DNA of 64,000 nt, from the NCBI RefSeq assembly GCF_019320115.1, contig NC_089591.1, positions 56,978,078 to 57,042,077 of the forward strand, written 5' to 3'. This stretch comes from Miscanthus floridulus. Lineage: Eukaryota; Streptophyta; Magnoliopsida; Poales; Poaceae. Both the position numbers and the translations under genes were made by a program. Within the stretch, counting starts at the first letter, position 1. Every line of letters starts with the position of its first letter. The notes below the pieces were generated by a model. The model saw nothing but the letters and a program-made list of their open reading frames with translations. It did not search any database and was not told the origin of the DNA. Positions 1 through 10,898 of this stretch are shown in pieces.

Positions 1-1660
1 CAAGTTTGCTAAGTGTTGAACAGAAAATTGAGTTTATTGCATACACTTGTGGACTGTGGAATGAGAAGTGTATATAGGTTCAACAAGAAGGCAAACTTGA
101 TGATATTCCACATAATGTTTAAATCAAGACCAAAATTGTGTATTGTTCTGTTGAAAGATCACGGAAACAATATAATTCAAGAGAAAGACAACAATACAAA
201 TGGAGTCGATGAAATGGCTTCTATGTTGAGGAATATCATAGTATCATGAGAAAGCAAGCATATTTGGCAAATGTTAAAAGAGACATGAGTTAATGATTTT
301 TGATTGGTCTCAATAATGGCTTGCTTTGCATGAAAAAGAAGAGTTTGATAGTGGATTAGCTTTGATCAAGGATTGGAGAATGAGTCAAGAATGCATAAGT
401 GAAGAAATACCAAGCAAAGGTTTAAATGACAAAGGACACAACTCATATTGGATGTAAGTCAGTCTCTATGTTGGTTTGCTTGTATGGATAAAGATTTGGA
501 AAATCACTTTGCATTGCTTTGATCAAGCTAGAAGTATGAAGATAGATATTGAAGTGAGTATTAGGAGTGTCAAGCCAAAATAAAGAGGATATAAGGAATC
601 ATGAATTGGCTTGACCATATTGATGTTGATTCATATATGTCTTTATGTGAATCAAACTAAAGCTTGATTGATCTCAACATTCATATCTAGAAGATATTCA
701 AGCAAGGATCATACTATTGAAGAAATGGGTTTTCAATGGATACTTAATATGATGTGACTTGAGTATGGCTTGATAAGGAAGATAGCAAGGAAAGGGCTTC
801 GAGGGACTAAGCGAAGGTGAAGGACAAGCGATGGCTTGAGGACTGAGGTACCATGGCTAAGGTGAAGAAGAGAGTACTTGCATTGAGTCAAGTAACTAAT
901 TAAGCTATGAGGAGTCATATTGTGTTGAGGATCAAATCATTAGTGAAAGTGGTTTGAAGCCATTGAGGTGAACTCATATGTATGGAAATGGTTCAAGTCA
1001 CATGCTCAAGGTGTGTTTGCTCAAATAGATAAGATAAAGATGATTGCAACCCCTTATGAAGTGATATTGAGAAGAAATAGCATATGAAGACATTGAAGAC
1101 TCAAGTGGTTAAAATGGTTCAAGTCACATGCTTAAGGCATAATGGGAATGAGGACAATACATTCGATGATGGAGCCCCCTATTATAAAAAGGATGCGGTG
1201 ACCAACACAAAGGTGTTTAAATTCTTTGATATTTTAAATTTGAGTATAGGAAAAGCCGTAATATAAAGAGGGACACAATACTTAAGTTAACATGTGCTAC
1301 CAAGTGCTCAAACTTACACATGCATTCTCAGATTCACAACCAAGACAGCCAACACTTCACTCTTACCCTTGCTGTCTTGCCTGGTGCGACACTGCCGCAC
1401 CTAAAGAGAGGCACTGCCGTACTTGAGCCGTGGCATTGCCGTGACTTAAGTGACCGTTGGGGCTAGGGGGGTATTTATACCTTTCCCCTTCCTCCCCAAC
1501 ATCTCTAGGGAGCACTCCACTCATTCAGCTCATTCAAGAACAGAAGAGAGCAGCTCTCTCTCTCTCCCTCACTCAACATTGGAGCCCCTCAAGCTTCTCT
1601 CTTTGATTCTCTTCCAAATCCAAGAGAGTTTGAGCCTCCAAACTGCATTAAAGAGCAGCC
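1..1660 (+). mobile_element. Sirevirus-like Copia 5' LTR, left part
   Basis: This is the left two thirds of a long LTR whose first ~65 bases lie outside the window. It aligns over its length with the complete LTR at 36997-39400, starting at that LTR's base 66. By eye about 16 differences fall in the first ~320 bases, mostly transitions, so the two LTRs of this element are well diverged. It contains a TATA-like TATTTATA at 1472 and GC-rich near-palindromes such as the GTGCGACACTGCCGCAC stretch at 1384-1400. It is interrupted at 1660 by a CACTA element and resumes at 9481. The small open frames inside it are not credible genes. The Sirevirus assignment rests on the gag, the primer site and the repeated polypurine tracts further on. 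Confidence 0.85.
1472..1479 (+). promoter_or_regulatory. Putative LTR TATA box
   Basis: TATTTATA follows a G-rich run and sits about 180 bases before the point where the truncated LTR copies break off. The same motif is kept at 29081, 33816 and 38551. A second AT-rich candidate, TATTATAAAAAGG, lies at 1180-1192. Use as a core promoter is inferred from position only. Confidence 0.4.
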
Positions 1661-1685
1661 CACTAGTAGAGAACAGACCTTTGAT
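1658..1685 (+). repeat. CACTA 5' target duplication and TIR
   Basis: GCC (1658-1660) is the left target duplication and CACTAGTAGAGAACA starts the 5' terminal inverted repeat. The partner is at 9456-9483. Confidence 0.9.
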
Positions 1686-1699
1686 CCTCGGCTAAAATA

Positions 1700-1983
1700 G
1701 GCTCTAGTCCCGGAATTTTTTGCGCCCGGGAGTAGAGATATCTTTAGTCCCGGTTGGTGGCTCCAACCGGGACTAAAGGTCCCTGCCCAACGGCTACTGC
1801 GCCAGACAGACGTGGCAGGGACCTTTAGTCCCGGTTGGAGCCACCAACCGGGACTAAAGGTATACTTTTACTCCCGGTTGGTGGCTCTAACCGGGAGTAA
1901 AGGTCTACTCCCGGGTCGTGGCTGCGCCCGGGGTTGGAAAGTTACCTTTAGTCCCGATTGGATCTATCAACCGGGACTAAATG
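1700..1983. repeat. CACTA 5' subterminal hairpin repeats
   Basis: Several near-perfect hairpins with arms CTTTAGTCCCGGTTGG and CCAACCGGGACTAAAG follow each other (from 1742, 1829 and 1872), plus variants with GGGAGTAAAG. Two of them are themselves arranged as a larger inverted repeat around 1780-1830. In En/Spm elements, subterminal repeats are the binding sites of the second, non-catalytic transposon protein. That role here is inferred from position and family. Confidence 0.85.
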
Positions 1984-2290
1984 TTCTCCCTTTATAAATC
2001 GGCCGTCTCCTCCTTCCTCCCCGAGCCCGAGCTCAGCACATTTTGAAGCTCACTGCAGTAGTGTTCTTGCTTCCTCCCTCCCTCCATTGTTCCTCCATCC
2101 ATTCTTCGATTCCTCCGTCGATTCTTCAGTTGTAAAGGTTACCAATCTCATACTCTCATTTTTTACCATTTTCTTATGCCATTTTATTCACTATATATAT
2201 TTATGGTTCTTTATTGTGTTTTTTTTTTCATTTGTAAGCAATTTGAGCTCAAAATCACTTTAAGCTTGCATATTTACATGAAAGAAGGTT

Positions 2291-2956
2291 AAAGTATATA
2301 TAAATATAAAGTTAGAAAATAGTTAGAAAATTATAGCAAATCCTTACTAGTTGAACTTGCGGACCGTGTTCAGGTCGGCGAGGATGTTCTCTGCCGAGCG
2401 GTAACGAACGTCAAGGAGGAGCTTTGATTCTACGAGGGAGAGCGATAACGGTCGTGGAAGACCGTGTTCCCTTCCTCGTAGAATCGGAGCTCTTCCTTGA
2501 CCAAGTACGGTGCCGTCCGGTGGAGAAATCCTCGCCGAGCTGATCACGTAAGCAAGGTCAACTAGTACGGATGGTTATTTATTCACATGTCCCGATATCG
2601 TCGTAGTAGTCTGTCAATCACCGTACCTAAACGTAGTATATATAAATAAAAACTTAGAAAATAGTTAGAAAATTATAGAAAATCCGTACTAGTTGAACTT
2701 GCGGACCGTGTTCAGCTCGGCAAGCATGTTCTCTGTCGAGCGGTAACGGACATCAAGGAGGAGCTTTGATTCTACGAGGGAGAGCGACAATGGTCGTGGG
2801 AGACCGTGTTCCCTTCCTCATAGAATCGGAGCTCTTCCTTGACCAAGTACGGTGCTGTCCGGTGGAGAAATGCTCGCCGAGATGATCACGTAAGCAAGGT
2901 CAACTAGTACGGATGGTTATTTATTCACACGTCCCGATATCGTCGTAGTAGTCTGT
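2291..2956. repeat. Two tandem 342 bp repeats, each a long foldback
   Basis: Two direct copies (about 2291-2632 and 2633-2956) are offset by 342 bases. Each contains an imperfect inverted repeat of about 225 bases (2342-2570 and 2684-2912) with outer arms CCGTACTAGTTG and CAACTAGTACGG. Further in, GATTCTACGAGG pairs with CCTCGTAGAATC, and ACGGTC pairs with GACCGT. The region lies between the CACTA 5' subterminal repeats and its first gene. The minus-strand open frame here is a by-product of the foldback. The function is unknown. Confidence 0.8.
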
Positions 2957-3156
2957 TATGTGTGTACATTCCCATTCTTCTGTTAATTTGCGGAAATATC
3001 ATATGAATTACTTACCTGCCGCAGTAAAAGACGAGAACACAATGACCATTAAAAATATCATTGTTTAGAGATCTAGATAATTTTATAGTTTGTTAATTTT
3101 ATTTGTTTATAAAAGAAGAAATTTATAGTGTATTAAAAAATGAGTATAGAGAGTAG

Positions 3157-3692
3157 ATGGCAACTGCTTCCGGGTCCTCGGCCTCTCATGGGTTTCCAAA
3201 GCGACTTAGGCCGGGCCTTCCTCTCATTCCATGCGGCAAGTGTCGTGATGAGATGAAGATTGTGATGGAGTACCGAGTGAAGAAGGAGGGTCCCAACAAG
3301 GATCATATCTTCTACAAGTGTCCGGATCGCAATGTGAGTTATTTTATCGTATTTAATGATTATGGTTAGTTTATACCTATTTTCATGATGGTTGTGATTA
3401 AAGTTCTAGTTTTTTGTTTTAATTTCAGTGGGATGGCAGTGGACGATGTTCAGGCTTCTACTGGGAGGAAGAGTATGTTGAACTCGTGCAAAAATATCTT
3501 GCACAACAGGCAGATACGGCGGCTAATGAGGCAGTGATCCAGTCGAAGAAGCCCAAAGATGTTGCACAATCGGGGGATCTATCTGTTTTAGTTGAGATTG
3601 GTCGCGAAATCCTTGTGCTCCTGAAATGTATTTTAGCTTTAGTTCTTTTAGTGGTAGTTGGGATTGTCTACATTGTAGCGATGCTTTCATAA
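3157..3692 (+). CDS. GRF-type zinc-finger protein with C-terminal membrane helix
   Basis: This is a two-exon gene of about 146 residues: exon 1 is 3157-3333, the intron is 3334-3428 (GTGAGT...TTTCAG), and exon 2 is 3429-3692. The splice keeps the frame and completes a GRF zinc finger: PCGKC near residue 28, HIFYKCP near residue 52, then WDGSGRCSGFYWEEEYV right after the junction. The last ~30 residues are a strongly hydrophobic helix (CILALVLLVVVGIVYIVAML). GRF fingers are known as nucleic-acid-binding modules in plant and animal DNA-processing proteins; a short GRF protein with a tail anchor is a form I recall from grass genomes. It lies inside the CACTA, on the same strand and about 90 bases before the transposase, so it is probably cargo or an accessory gene. 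A role in transposition is not shown. Confidence 0.75.
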
Positions 3693-3780
3693 ATTTGTAT
3701 CTTTTGTGGTGGCACGCATGTTGTATAAATAATTAATTATGATCTAGGTTTTAATATGATATTTATGTCATGTAATGCAG

Positions 3781-5832
3781 ATGAGCCGTCATTGGATGTA
3801 TAATGCTGATCGCCGCTCACAAGAGTTCATTGACGGCGTGCATTCTTTATTACGTGCGGCCGAGACAAACAAACGCGACGGTTTCATGTGCTGCCCATGT
3901 GCCATATGTAAGAATACGGTGGAATATCCTTGCTCAAGGACTCTTCATTCACACTTGTTCAAGTCGGGTTTCATGCCAAACTATATTTGTTGGACAAAGC
4001 ACGGAGAAACCGGTGTTGTAATGGAAGAAGATGAAGAAGAACAATGGGACGACAATGATATTATTCCTGATGGTGCGTGCTTCAATGATACTGCAATGGG
4101 AGAAGCTGAAGAAGAGGTAGCCGCAGAAGATGAGCCGGCTGATGATCTTTGTCAGGTCATTCGTGATGCACAAAGAGAATGTGAAAGTGAAAAGGAGAAG
4201 ATCAAGTTCGAGCGGATGCTAGAAGATCACAAGAAATTGTTGTACCCAACTTGTGATGCAGGGCAGAAAAAGTTGGGAACCACACTAGAATTGCTGCAAT
4301 GGAAGGCAAAGAATGGTGTATCTGACAAGGGATTTGGAGAGTTACTAAAAATCCAAAAGAAGATGCTTCCAAAGTACAATGAATTGCCCGCCACTACCTA
4401 CGAAGCAAAACAAGTTGTCTGTCCTATGGGGCTAGAAATAGAGAAGATACATGCATGTCCTAATGACTGCATCCTATACCGTGGCAAAGAGTACGAGAAA
4501 TTGGATGCATGCCCGGTATGCCATGCGTCGCGGTATAAGATCAGGCGAGATGACCCTGGTGATGTTGAGGGCGAACGTCCACGTAAGAAAATCCCTGCCA
4601 AGGTTATGTGGTATGCTCCTATAATACCACGCTTGAAACGTCTGTTCAGAAACAAAGAACATGCAAAATTGTTACGATGGCACAAAGAAGACCGTAAGGT
4701 AGACAATATGTTGAGACACCCTGCTGATGGGTCCCAGTGGAGAGCAATCGATAGAGAATTCCTGGAGTTTGCAAATGACGCAAGAAACTTAAGGTTTGCT
4801 TTAAGTACAGATGGTATCAATCCTTTTGGAGAGCAGAACAGTAGTCATAGCACTTGGCCTGTTACTCTAAGTATCTACAACATTCCTCCTTGGTTATGCA
4901 TGAAGCGGAAGTTCATTATGATGCCTGTGCTCATCCAAGGCCCGAAGCAACCTGGCAATGACATCGATGTGTACCTGAGACCACTTATTGATGAACTTCT
5001 CATTTTGTGGAATAAAGAAGGTGTACGTGTGTGGGATGAGTACAAACAGGAACACTTTGATCTGCGAGCATTGTTGTTCGTAACAATCAATGATTGGCCT
5101 GCTCTAAGTAATCTTTCAGGACAGTCAAACAAGGGATATAATGCATGCACACACTGCTTCGGTGATATTAGAGGTGTATTCTTGAAAAAATGTCGAAAGG
5201 TCGTGTACCTTGGCCATCGTCGATTTCTTCCTGCAAATCACCCCGTAAGAAAGAAAGGTAAGCATTTTAAAGGGAAAGCAGACCACCTGACCAAGCCTCG
5301 CAACCGAACCGGTGAGGATGTACTCGATATGGTCAATGATGTGAAAGTCGTCTTTGGAAAAGGACATGGAAGCCAACCTATTCCGAAAGACGCTAACGAT
5401 CACGCACCCATGTGGAAGAAAAAGTCCATATTTTGGGACCTACCCTATTGGCAAGTCCTGGAGGTCCGTAGCTCGATCGACGTGATGCACCTGACGAAGA
5501 ATCTTTGTGTGAACCTGCTAGGCTTTATGGGTGTGTATGGAAAGCCTAAGGACACATTTGAAGCACGACAGGACCTGCGTTGTTTGAGAGAAAGAGACAA
5601 CCTGCATCCAGAGAAGACAGATGATGGACGCCATTACTTACGTCCTGCTAGCTACACTCTAAGCAAAGAGTAGAAGGAAATCATGTTTGAATGCTTAAAC
5701 AACATCAAGGTACCATCTGGATTCTCCTCGAATATAAAGGGTATTATAAATGTGACAGAGAAGAAATTCTATAACTTAAAGTCCCATGACTGTCACGTTC
5801 TCATGACGCAATTACTTCCAGTTGCATTAAGA
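3781..5832 (+). pseudogene. CACTA TNP2-like transposase, stop codon and 3' truncation
   Basis: The frame can start at 3775 or 3781; I prefer 3781 because the protein then opens MSRHWMYNADRRS, the usual start of the plant transposase-associated domain. That domain spans about residues 1-75, with CCPCAICKN. The Transposase_21 catalytic region follows at roughly residues 330-500, with STDGINPFG and INDWPALSNLSGQ supplying expected acidic residues, and SSIDVMHLTKNLCVNLLGF near residue 565. A TAG at 5671-5673 interrupts the frame. The same frame continues without shift into KVPSGFSSNIKG and the opening of DUF4218 (LKSHDCHVLMTQLLP), which breaks off after VALR at 5832, where DUF4218 normally runs on much further. 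The enzyme would bind and cut the element ends. This copy is probably inactive unless the stop is read through. Confidence 0.9.
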
Positions 5833-8800
5833 CCAGAATCACTCGAGTGGGGAGAACGTGCAAAGAATTGGTTTTTTGCTCATGGGGGAACACTAGACCA
5901 GGAGACAGGGAAGTGCGTTTATGGCGCAAGACTGCAAGAAGCAGCAGAAAGATTGTTTTATGCTCAGAGAGCTGCTGCTAGTGGTGAGTTCAGGCCCAAC
6001 AGAGAGAAGGATGAGCTGACATACGCCATCGGGACTATTGAACATGGTGGCCGAACTAGAGGCAAAGGAAGTGTCTCGTGGGAGCATGGATTCCCTCAGG
6101 ACAGACCTTCCTACAGAAGTCGCCAGAGAAAGAAGGAAGAAGAGGCACACCGGCTCCAGAGGTTGGAGGAAGCGGTGCGTGAAGCACAGGAGCGGGAAAA
6201 AAACCTTGAAGCGAGAATGCAGGAGGAAATCAAAAGGCAAGTGCAAATAGTAGTGAGTGCAAGCAAGCAGGCATCAGAGCCAGGAATCAACATTAGCCAA
6301 TCTGTTCAGTTGAAAAGCAGCTGCGCTTCCACGGAGATACCAAATCAAGGGGACACAGGACTGCGCTTCCCTGTGGATGACGTCACTGAACCTTGTACAA
6401 CGTGTGAGCTACACATTCCGAAGGAGAATTCCACAATCAAGGTGGCTATCGGTCTTGTTAATCCTATCGACCGAACCAAGACACCAAGGATTCATGGGAA
6501 TATAATCCAAGAAGGATATGCCACCATCTCGGTAGATAAAGCTGAAAAAGGTTTTAGTGATTTGCCTCTTGACATTCCTGGAGGTGATGGCGAGAAGACT
6601 CTAGGAGAAGCGGAGAAGACATTCATTCTATGGCGCAAGCGCTACATCATCATTCCAGGGATGTCGGCTCCACCTCCTTCTGAACTACCTCACCATAGGT
6701 ACGTGCGGATGAAAACACTACATCATTAATTTGTATTGGCTTAAATAATTAACAATCTGCTCATAATAATATGTCATTCCTTTTTTTGTAGCAGATCCTC
6801 CCCCAACCTAAATCCAATTGTTCAATCGCCAGATCATCATAGTGCTCTGTACGATGACATTGTGTTGGAAGACGAGGCTGCATCCACACCCTCTCCAAGG
6901 AGGTCTCCAACGCCACAGCCGCCACCTCCAAGGAGGTCTCCAACGCCGCTGCCAACACCTCCAAGGAGGTCTCCAACGCCTCCCCCGCCCCCGCCTACCA
7001 AGAAGCCTAGCAAGAGGCCAGCCCCTCAAACGAAGAATCAGTCCCCGCCTGCAAAGAAAGCCACCGTGAAACCAAGGGCTATTCCCAAAATAATATCTGA
7101 AGAGAAGGAAGAAGGAACTGATGCATATAAAAAAGACATGTCTAGATTCTATGACAAACTTAAAATGAATCAAGAAGCAAGGAGAAACCCAGAGAAACCG
7201 TACTTCTTCGTAGCTCCGGATATTTTAAGAAAAAAGGTGACTTCTTACCAGCATCAACAGCGGGAATCTCGTAAGCCGTCCAAATCAACGTTATCAGACT
7301 ATGACCGCACTCTCACCAAGTCAATTGAGGCGGCACAGAAAAAGAAGCGGGCAGGGAAAGGAGTTGCCCAACTCGGACAACAAGCGCACCAATCAATCCC
7401 CCCGCTAGTTGTTGGTAATGAATATGGTTCGAATTTAGGATTAATGCATCAGGCAAACATACCTCCGGATGTCGATTTGGATCACCTTGGTGAATTTCTT
7501 GATGAGACTGGTCTCGACCTTTACCAGATGTTTGGTGATGGAAAAATTGAGAGTGCGGCGGAGGTTGATATTTGGAAGAAAAAATTTGTACTAGGCCAGA
7601 GTCTATACAACCCTCAAGCCTTATCTGATCTGGGGACGCAAATGTACCTGCTAAACAAGTGGTACATGCAGGCGTCTACCAGTGGAGACTTCTGCGTTGG
7701 TGTCAGAATTAGAGACGAACATTGGTTCCATGGCGATGATGTTATGTATGTTGACTTTGCAGAATTTCATCAACTATGCCACCTTACCTCTCTGGACAAA
7801 GTTATCATTAGCTGCTATTGCCTGTAAGTAATAATTCTTTCGATCTATTATTAAACTCATCATATGTGTGCATATGCATATAAATTATCCTAACAAGTAC
7901 TATATATATGCAGATTTACAATGACAGAGCTCAGAAAGGAAGGCTGCAATGAAATTGGTTTTGTTGATCCCCATATAGTATTCAAAGACCCAATTACTCC
8001 AATGACTAATTGGAAGTCTGAGTCAGAGAGTAACATCATGAACTTCTTAGTGAACCAACGCCACAAGAAGGATATACTCTTTCCCTATAACTTCAAGTGA
8101 GTGTTAATCATGTCGATCATAGCCTTAATGGCTCATATGTTGATTCTAGTTAATTAATGAGTGTTATGCGTTATATCCTATAAACACATGCAGCAATCAC
8201 TGGATATTGATGGACATCGATCTGGTGAAAAGTCACTTGATAATCTATGACTCGATGAGAAAACCACAACAAGACTACCAAGATATGATAGATATTATCC
8301 AGAGGTAATTTCGGGATCTCTAGCAACTATATATACACACAAACATGATGATTAACTATATCTGATGACGTGGCAAATTTTTTATTGGGCAGTGTTTGGA
8401 AAACCTTTATTGAGAAGCAACACATGGAAAAATGCAAAGCGCCACTGAATGTAATCCCATTGAAAGTAAGTCCCCTGAATCGCATCATCTTTATTAATTA
8501 AACATATAGCTTTCACCGGATCACCAGATTGGATGACAAATCTTTTTCTCGTAAAGTGGTGTCTGAGGCAGGAACAGGGGAACAACTACTGTGGTTACTA
8601 TGTTTGCAAGTTTATCAAGGTGCTCTCCCAAAGAACTCCTACAGAGAGACTCAAAGTACGTTAAAAATACACTATATATTCATTTAATTATTATTATTGA
8701 TTGTGTTACTATGTCTTTATATATATATATATATATATGTACATATATTAATTTATTTTCCTTTAATTCAAACCTGTAGACTCGATGGTTGGAGGAAAAG

Positions 8801-8923
8801 GTCATACGGCAAGACCAAATCAAAGCAATTCAAGAGTCTATAGCCGGATTTTTTAATGAGCAGGTCATCGATTCCAAGGGCGAGTTCTACTTCGACCCAA
8901 CACTGCCATTGAAGCCAAGCTAG
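5833..8923 (+). pseudogene. CACTA second protein: DUF8039 plus Ulp1-like protease, fused to the transposase
   Basis: From 5833 the frame switches abruptly to WGERAKNWFFAHGG, the start region of a different CACTA protein. It continues through a charged coiled coil (about 6130-6240), a DUF8039-like domain (PCTTCELHIP to FILWRKRYIIIPG, 6394-6660), and a proline-rich repeat with four SPTP units (6892-6990). Exons I can trace are to 6698, 6795-7823, 7914-8096, 8194-8304, 8393-8465, ~8528-8655 and 8780-8923. The last four encode an Ulp1/C48-like fold with the catalytic set in order: His in NNHWILMDID, Asp in LIIYDSMRK, then Gln and Cys in RQEQGNNYCGYYVC. By eye the 8465/8528 junction does not keep frame, so either a splice site is missed or there is a frameshift. 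No start codon of its own is seen; the gene is joined in frame to the broken transposase. Confidence 0.75.
8719..8739. repeat. (TA)n microsatellite
   Basis: A run of about ten TA units lies in the last intron of the Ulp1-like gene. Confidence 0.9.
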
Positions 8924-9047
8924 AGGATGAGAAGAAACTTGTTATGTCACAACAACTATAATGCAATCTTTTGTAATATATGCACATGAAATAATATAAT
9001 GTAAAATACACATATGCATGCATGCATGTAAATATATATATGATGCA

Positions 9048-9050
<3 letters not shown>

Positions 9051-9081
<31 letters not shown>
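9051..9081. repeat. (TA)n microsatellite
   Basis: An uninterrupted TA run of about 15 units lies in the non-coding 3' part of the CACTA, between the last gene's stop at 8923 and the 3' subterminal hairpins. ATGCATGC runs precede it. Confidence 0.95.
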
Positions 9082-9084
<3 letters not shown>

Positions 9085-9239
9085 CTATGCTTGAATTGTG
9101 TGATTTAATACGTTCATTGTGCTTGAACCGAAACATACTATATGCGCATATAAATGTATAATTAGCAGCGTACAATACGACTTCGAAAACCTATTTTGAA
9201 AAGAAAACAAAAAAATGAAAAGAAAAGAAAAAAGAAAAA

Positions 9240-9483
9240 AACCTTTAGTCCCGGTTCGTATTACCAACCGGGACTAAAGGTGCCGGCCATCGTGGCATGT
9301 CAGGAGGCACCTTTAGTCCCGGTTGGTGTTACCCACCGGGACTAAAGGTCCTCCTTTAGTCCCGGTTCCTGACCCGGGACTAAAGGACCCCCCCTTTAGT
9401 CCCGGATGCTTGCTCCCGGGTGGGGAACCGGGACTAGAGGGGGTTCCCCACCGGGAGTAAAGCTCGGTTCTCTACCAGTGGCC
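9240..9483. repeat. CACTA 3' subterminal hairpins, TIR and target duplication
   Basis: Hairpins with CTTTAGTCCCGG arms recur from 9242, 9309, 9354 and 9393, matching those at the other end. The terminal repeat reads CACTGGTAGAGAACC on the minus strand, ending at 9480. GCC (9481-9483) is the right-hand target duplication. Confidence 0.9.
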
Positions 9484-10110
9484 CCAACTGTTCTTCATCT
9501 CCTCGAGCACTTGGTTCATGTTTTGGTCGGTGGTTGTGTTTATTACTTTTGGAGCTTTGCTCCTAGCTAGCTAGAGCATCGCCCGTAGAGCTTGCCAACT
9601 TGTGTGGCAGCCTTAGGAGGTTTGTAATCACCCCAAATAGCTAGTGAAATCACCCCTCATCTCAAAAGTTTATTCTCTTGACTTGAGAACGAGGAAAGGG
9701 TTGAAAGAGACCCAAAGCCTTTGTGGCAAGCTCAACAACGTGGACATGGGCAAGTCTTAGTGGCAAGTTGAACCACGGGATAAATCGGTGTCTCACTTGT
9801 GTTCTTGTAATTTGCATTGCTATACTTGTATTTATGGTGATTCTAGGGTTTGGTCCCGATCTACTTGCTCGTGCACTTTTTCCAACATCCAGGTGGTGGA
9901 ATAGGCTCTACACTACCCCAGGAACATCAGTAATTTGCTCGATCTACTTTTCCTTGGACAGTTTTTGAATTATAGTTCGAGCTTGTCTACAAGCGCGGTA
10001 GTGCTGCACCTTGGGAGCAACAGTGTCGCACCTAGAATTTAACTTCTGCTGTGAGTTTGTTTTAAACAAGCCTATTCACCTCCCCTCTAGGCGACATCAA
10101 GGTCGTTTCA
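9481..10110 (+). mobile_element. Sirevirus-like Copia 5' LTR, right part
   Basis: This continues the LTR broken at 1660 and matches 38734-39400. It holds the GC-rich near-palindrome at 9993-10010 and ends CCCTCTAGGCGACATC...TTTCA, with the terminal CA at 10110 directly before the primer-binding site. Compared with the 3' LTR, it lacks part of the repeated GCGGTAGTGCCGCAC segment seen at 39246-39290. Confidence 0.9.
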
Positions 10111-10112
10111 AT

Positions 10113-10124
10113 TTGTATCAGAGC
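10113..10124 (+). promoter_or_regulatory. Primer-binding site (tRNA-Met type)
   Basis: TTGTATCAGAGC lies two bases after the LTR end. It differs at one base from TGGTATCAGAGC, the site complementary to initiator tRNA-Met used by plant Copia elements. It would prime minus-strand DNA synthesis. Confidence 0.85.
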
Positions 10125-10156
10125 TAGGCTCTCAATTTAGGGCTTAACTTCCTTGA

Positions 10157-10858
10157 GAGACGATATCGACAAGTGAGAAGGTATCTCTAGAACTTCTACT
10201 TTTAGATGGCTCAAATTATGCATCTTGGTCCGCTAGTGTGCTTGATGTTTTTAGGGCCATGGGTCCTCATATTGAGTGGATTGTAGATGTAAGCATTTCA
10301 CCTCCTAATGATGATTTGACCATCTTATCTAAAGAGGAATTGAAATGCTTACAACACAATGCTCAAGCTACTAATTTTTTATTTAGTGTTTTGAGTGAAG
10401 ATGTTTTTGATGCCATCATATTTGGAGATGATGAACCACTTGATGATGCTCATATCATTTGGACCACACTCAAAGAAAAATATGACAAGTCCAAATTAAT
10501 GAGAAGTTGCTCTCATTTGAGGAACCACTTGAGGACTGCTCAACTTCATCGACAAATGAAGAGCCTCAAGTGATTCTCCCAAAAGGTCCAAGTGATCATG
10601 CCACATCCACTTTCTCACCAACATATGCCTTAATGGAAGGTAATGAAATGGCTGGTGAGAACAATGCTTTTACATGTGGTACTTCTACTTCCTCTAGTTC
10701 TTGTGAGACTAACATTTTGAAGGAAGAAGAAACTTGTGATCGGTGGAGGCCAAATGACGAATCCACCTCACTAAGAAACTCAACTCTCTATGCCACTCCT
10801 CATTTGGGTCTCATGGCAAAGAAAGAGAAGAATGTGGCAAGTGAGAGTGAGAGTGAAG

Positions 10859-10898
<40 letters not shown>

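Larger units (their letters stand above)
1661..9480 (+). mobile_element. CACTA (En/Spm) DNA transposon, 7.8 kb
   Basis: The element begins CACTAGTAGAGAAC and ends, read on the minus strand, CACTGGTAGAGAACC, so the terminal inverted repeats match at 13 of the first 15 bases. It is flanked by a 3 bp duplication, GCC (1658-1660 and 9481-9483), as CACTA elements make. The sister LTR at 38719-38745 carries the unoccupied site with a single GCC at 38734-38736, which fixes both ends. Both subterminal regions are filled with CTTTAGTCCCGG hairpins. Inside are a GRF zinc-finger gene, a TNP2-type transposase and a DUF8039/Ulp1-like gene, all on the plus strand. A stop codon and an internal deletion make it unlikely to be autonomous. 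Confidence 0.95.

Noticed and set aside
2347..2547. Minus-strand 66-codon frame and a possible microRNA gene in the CACTA foldback
   Set aside because: The frame is a by-product of the inverted repeat. The hairpin is reported as structure only, because a microRNA claim needs small-RNA data.
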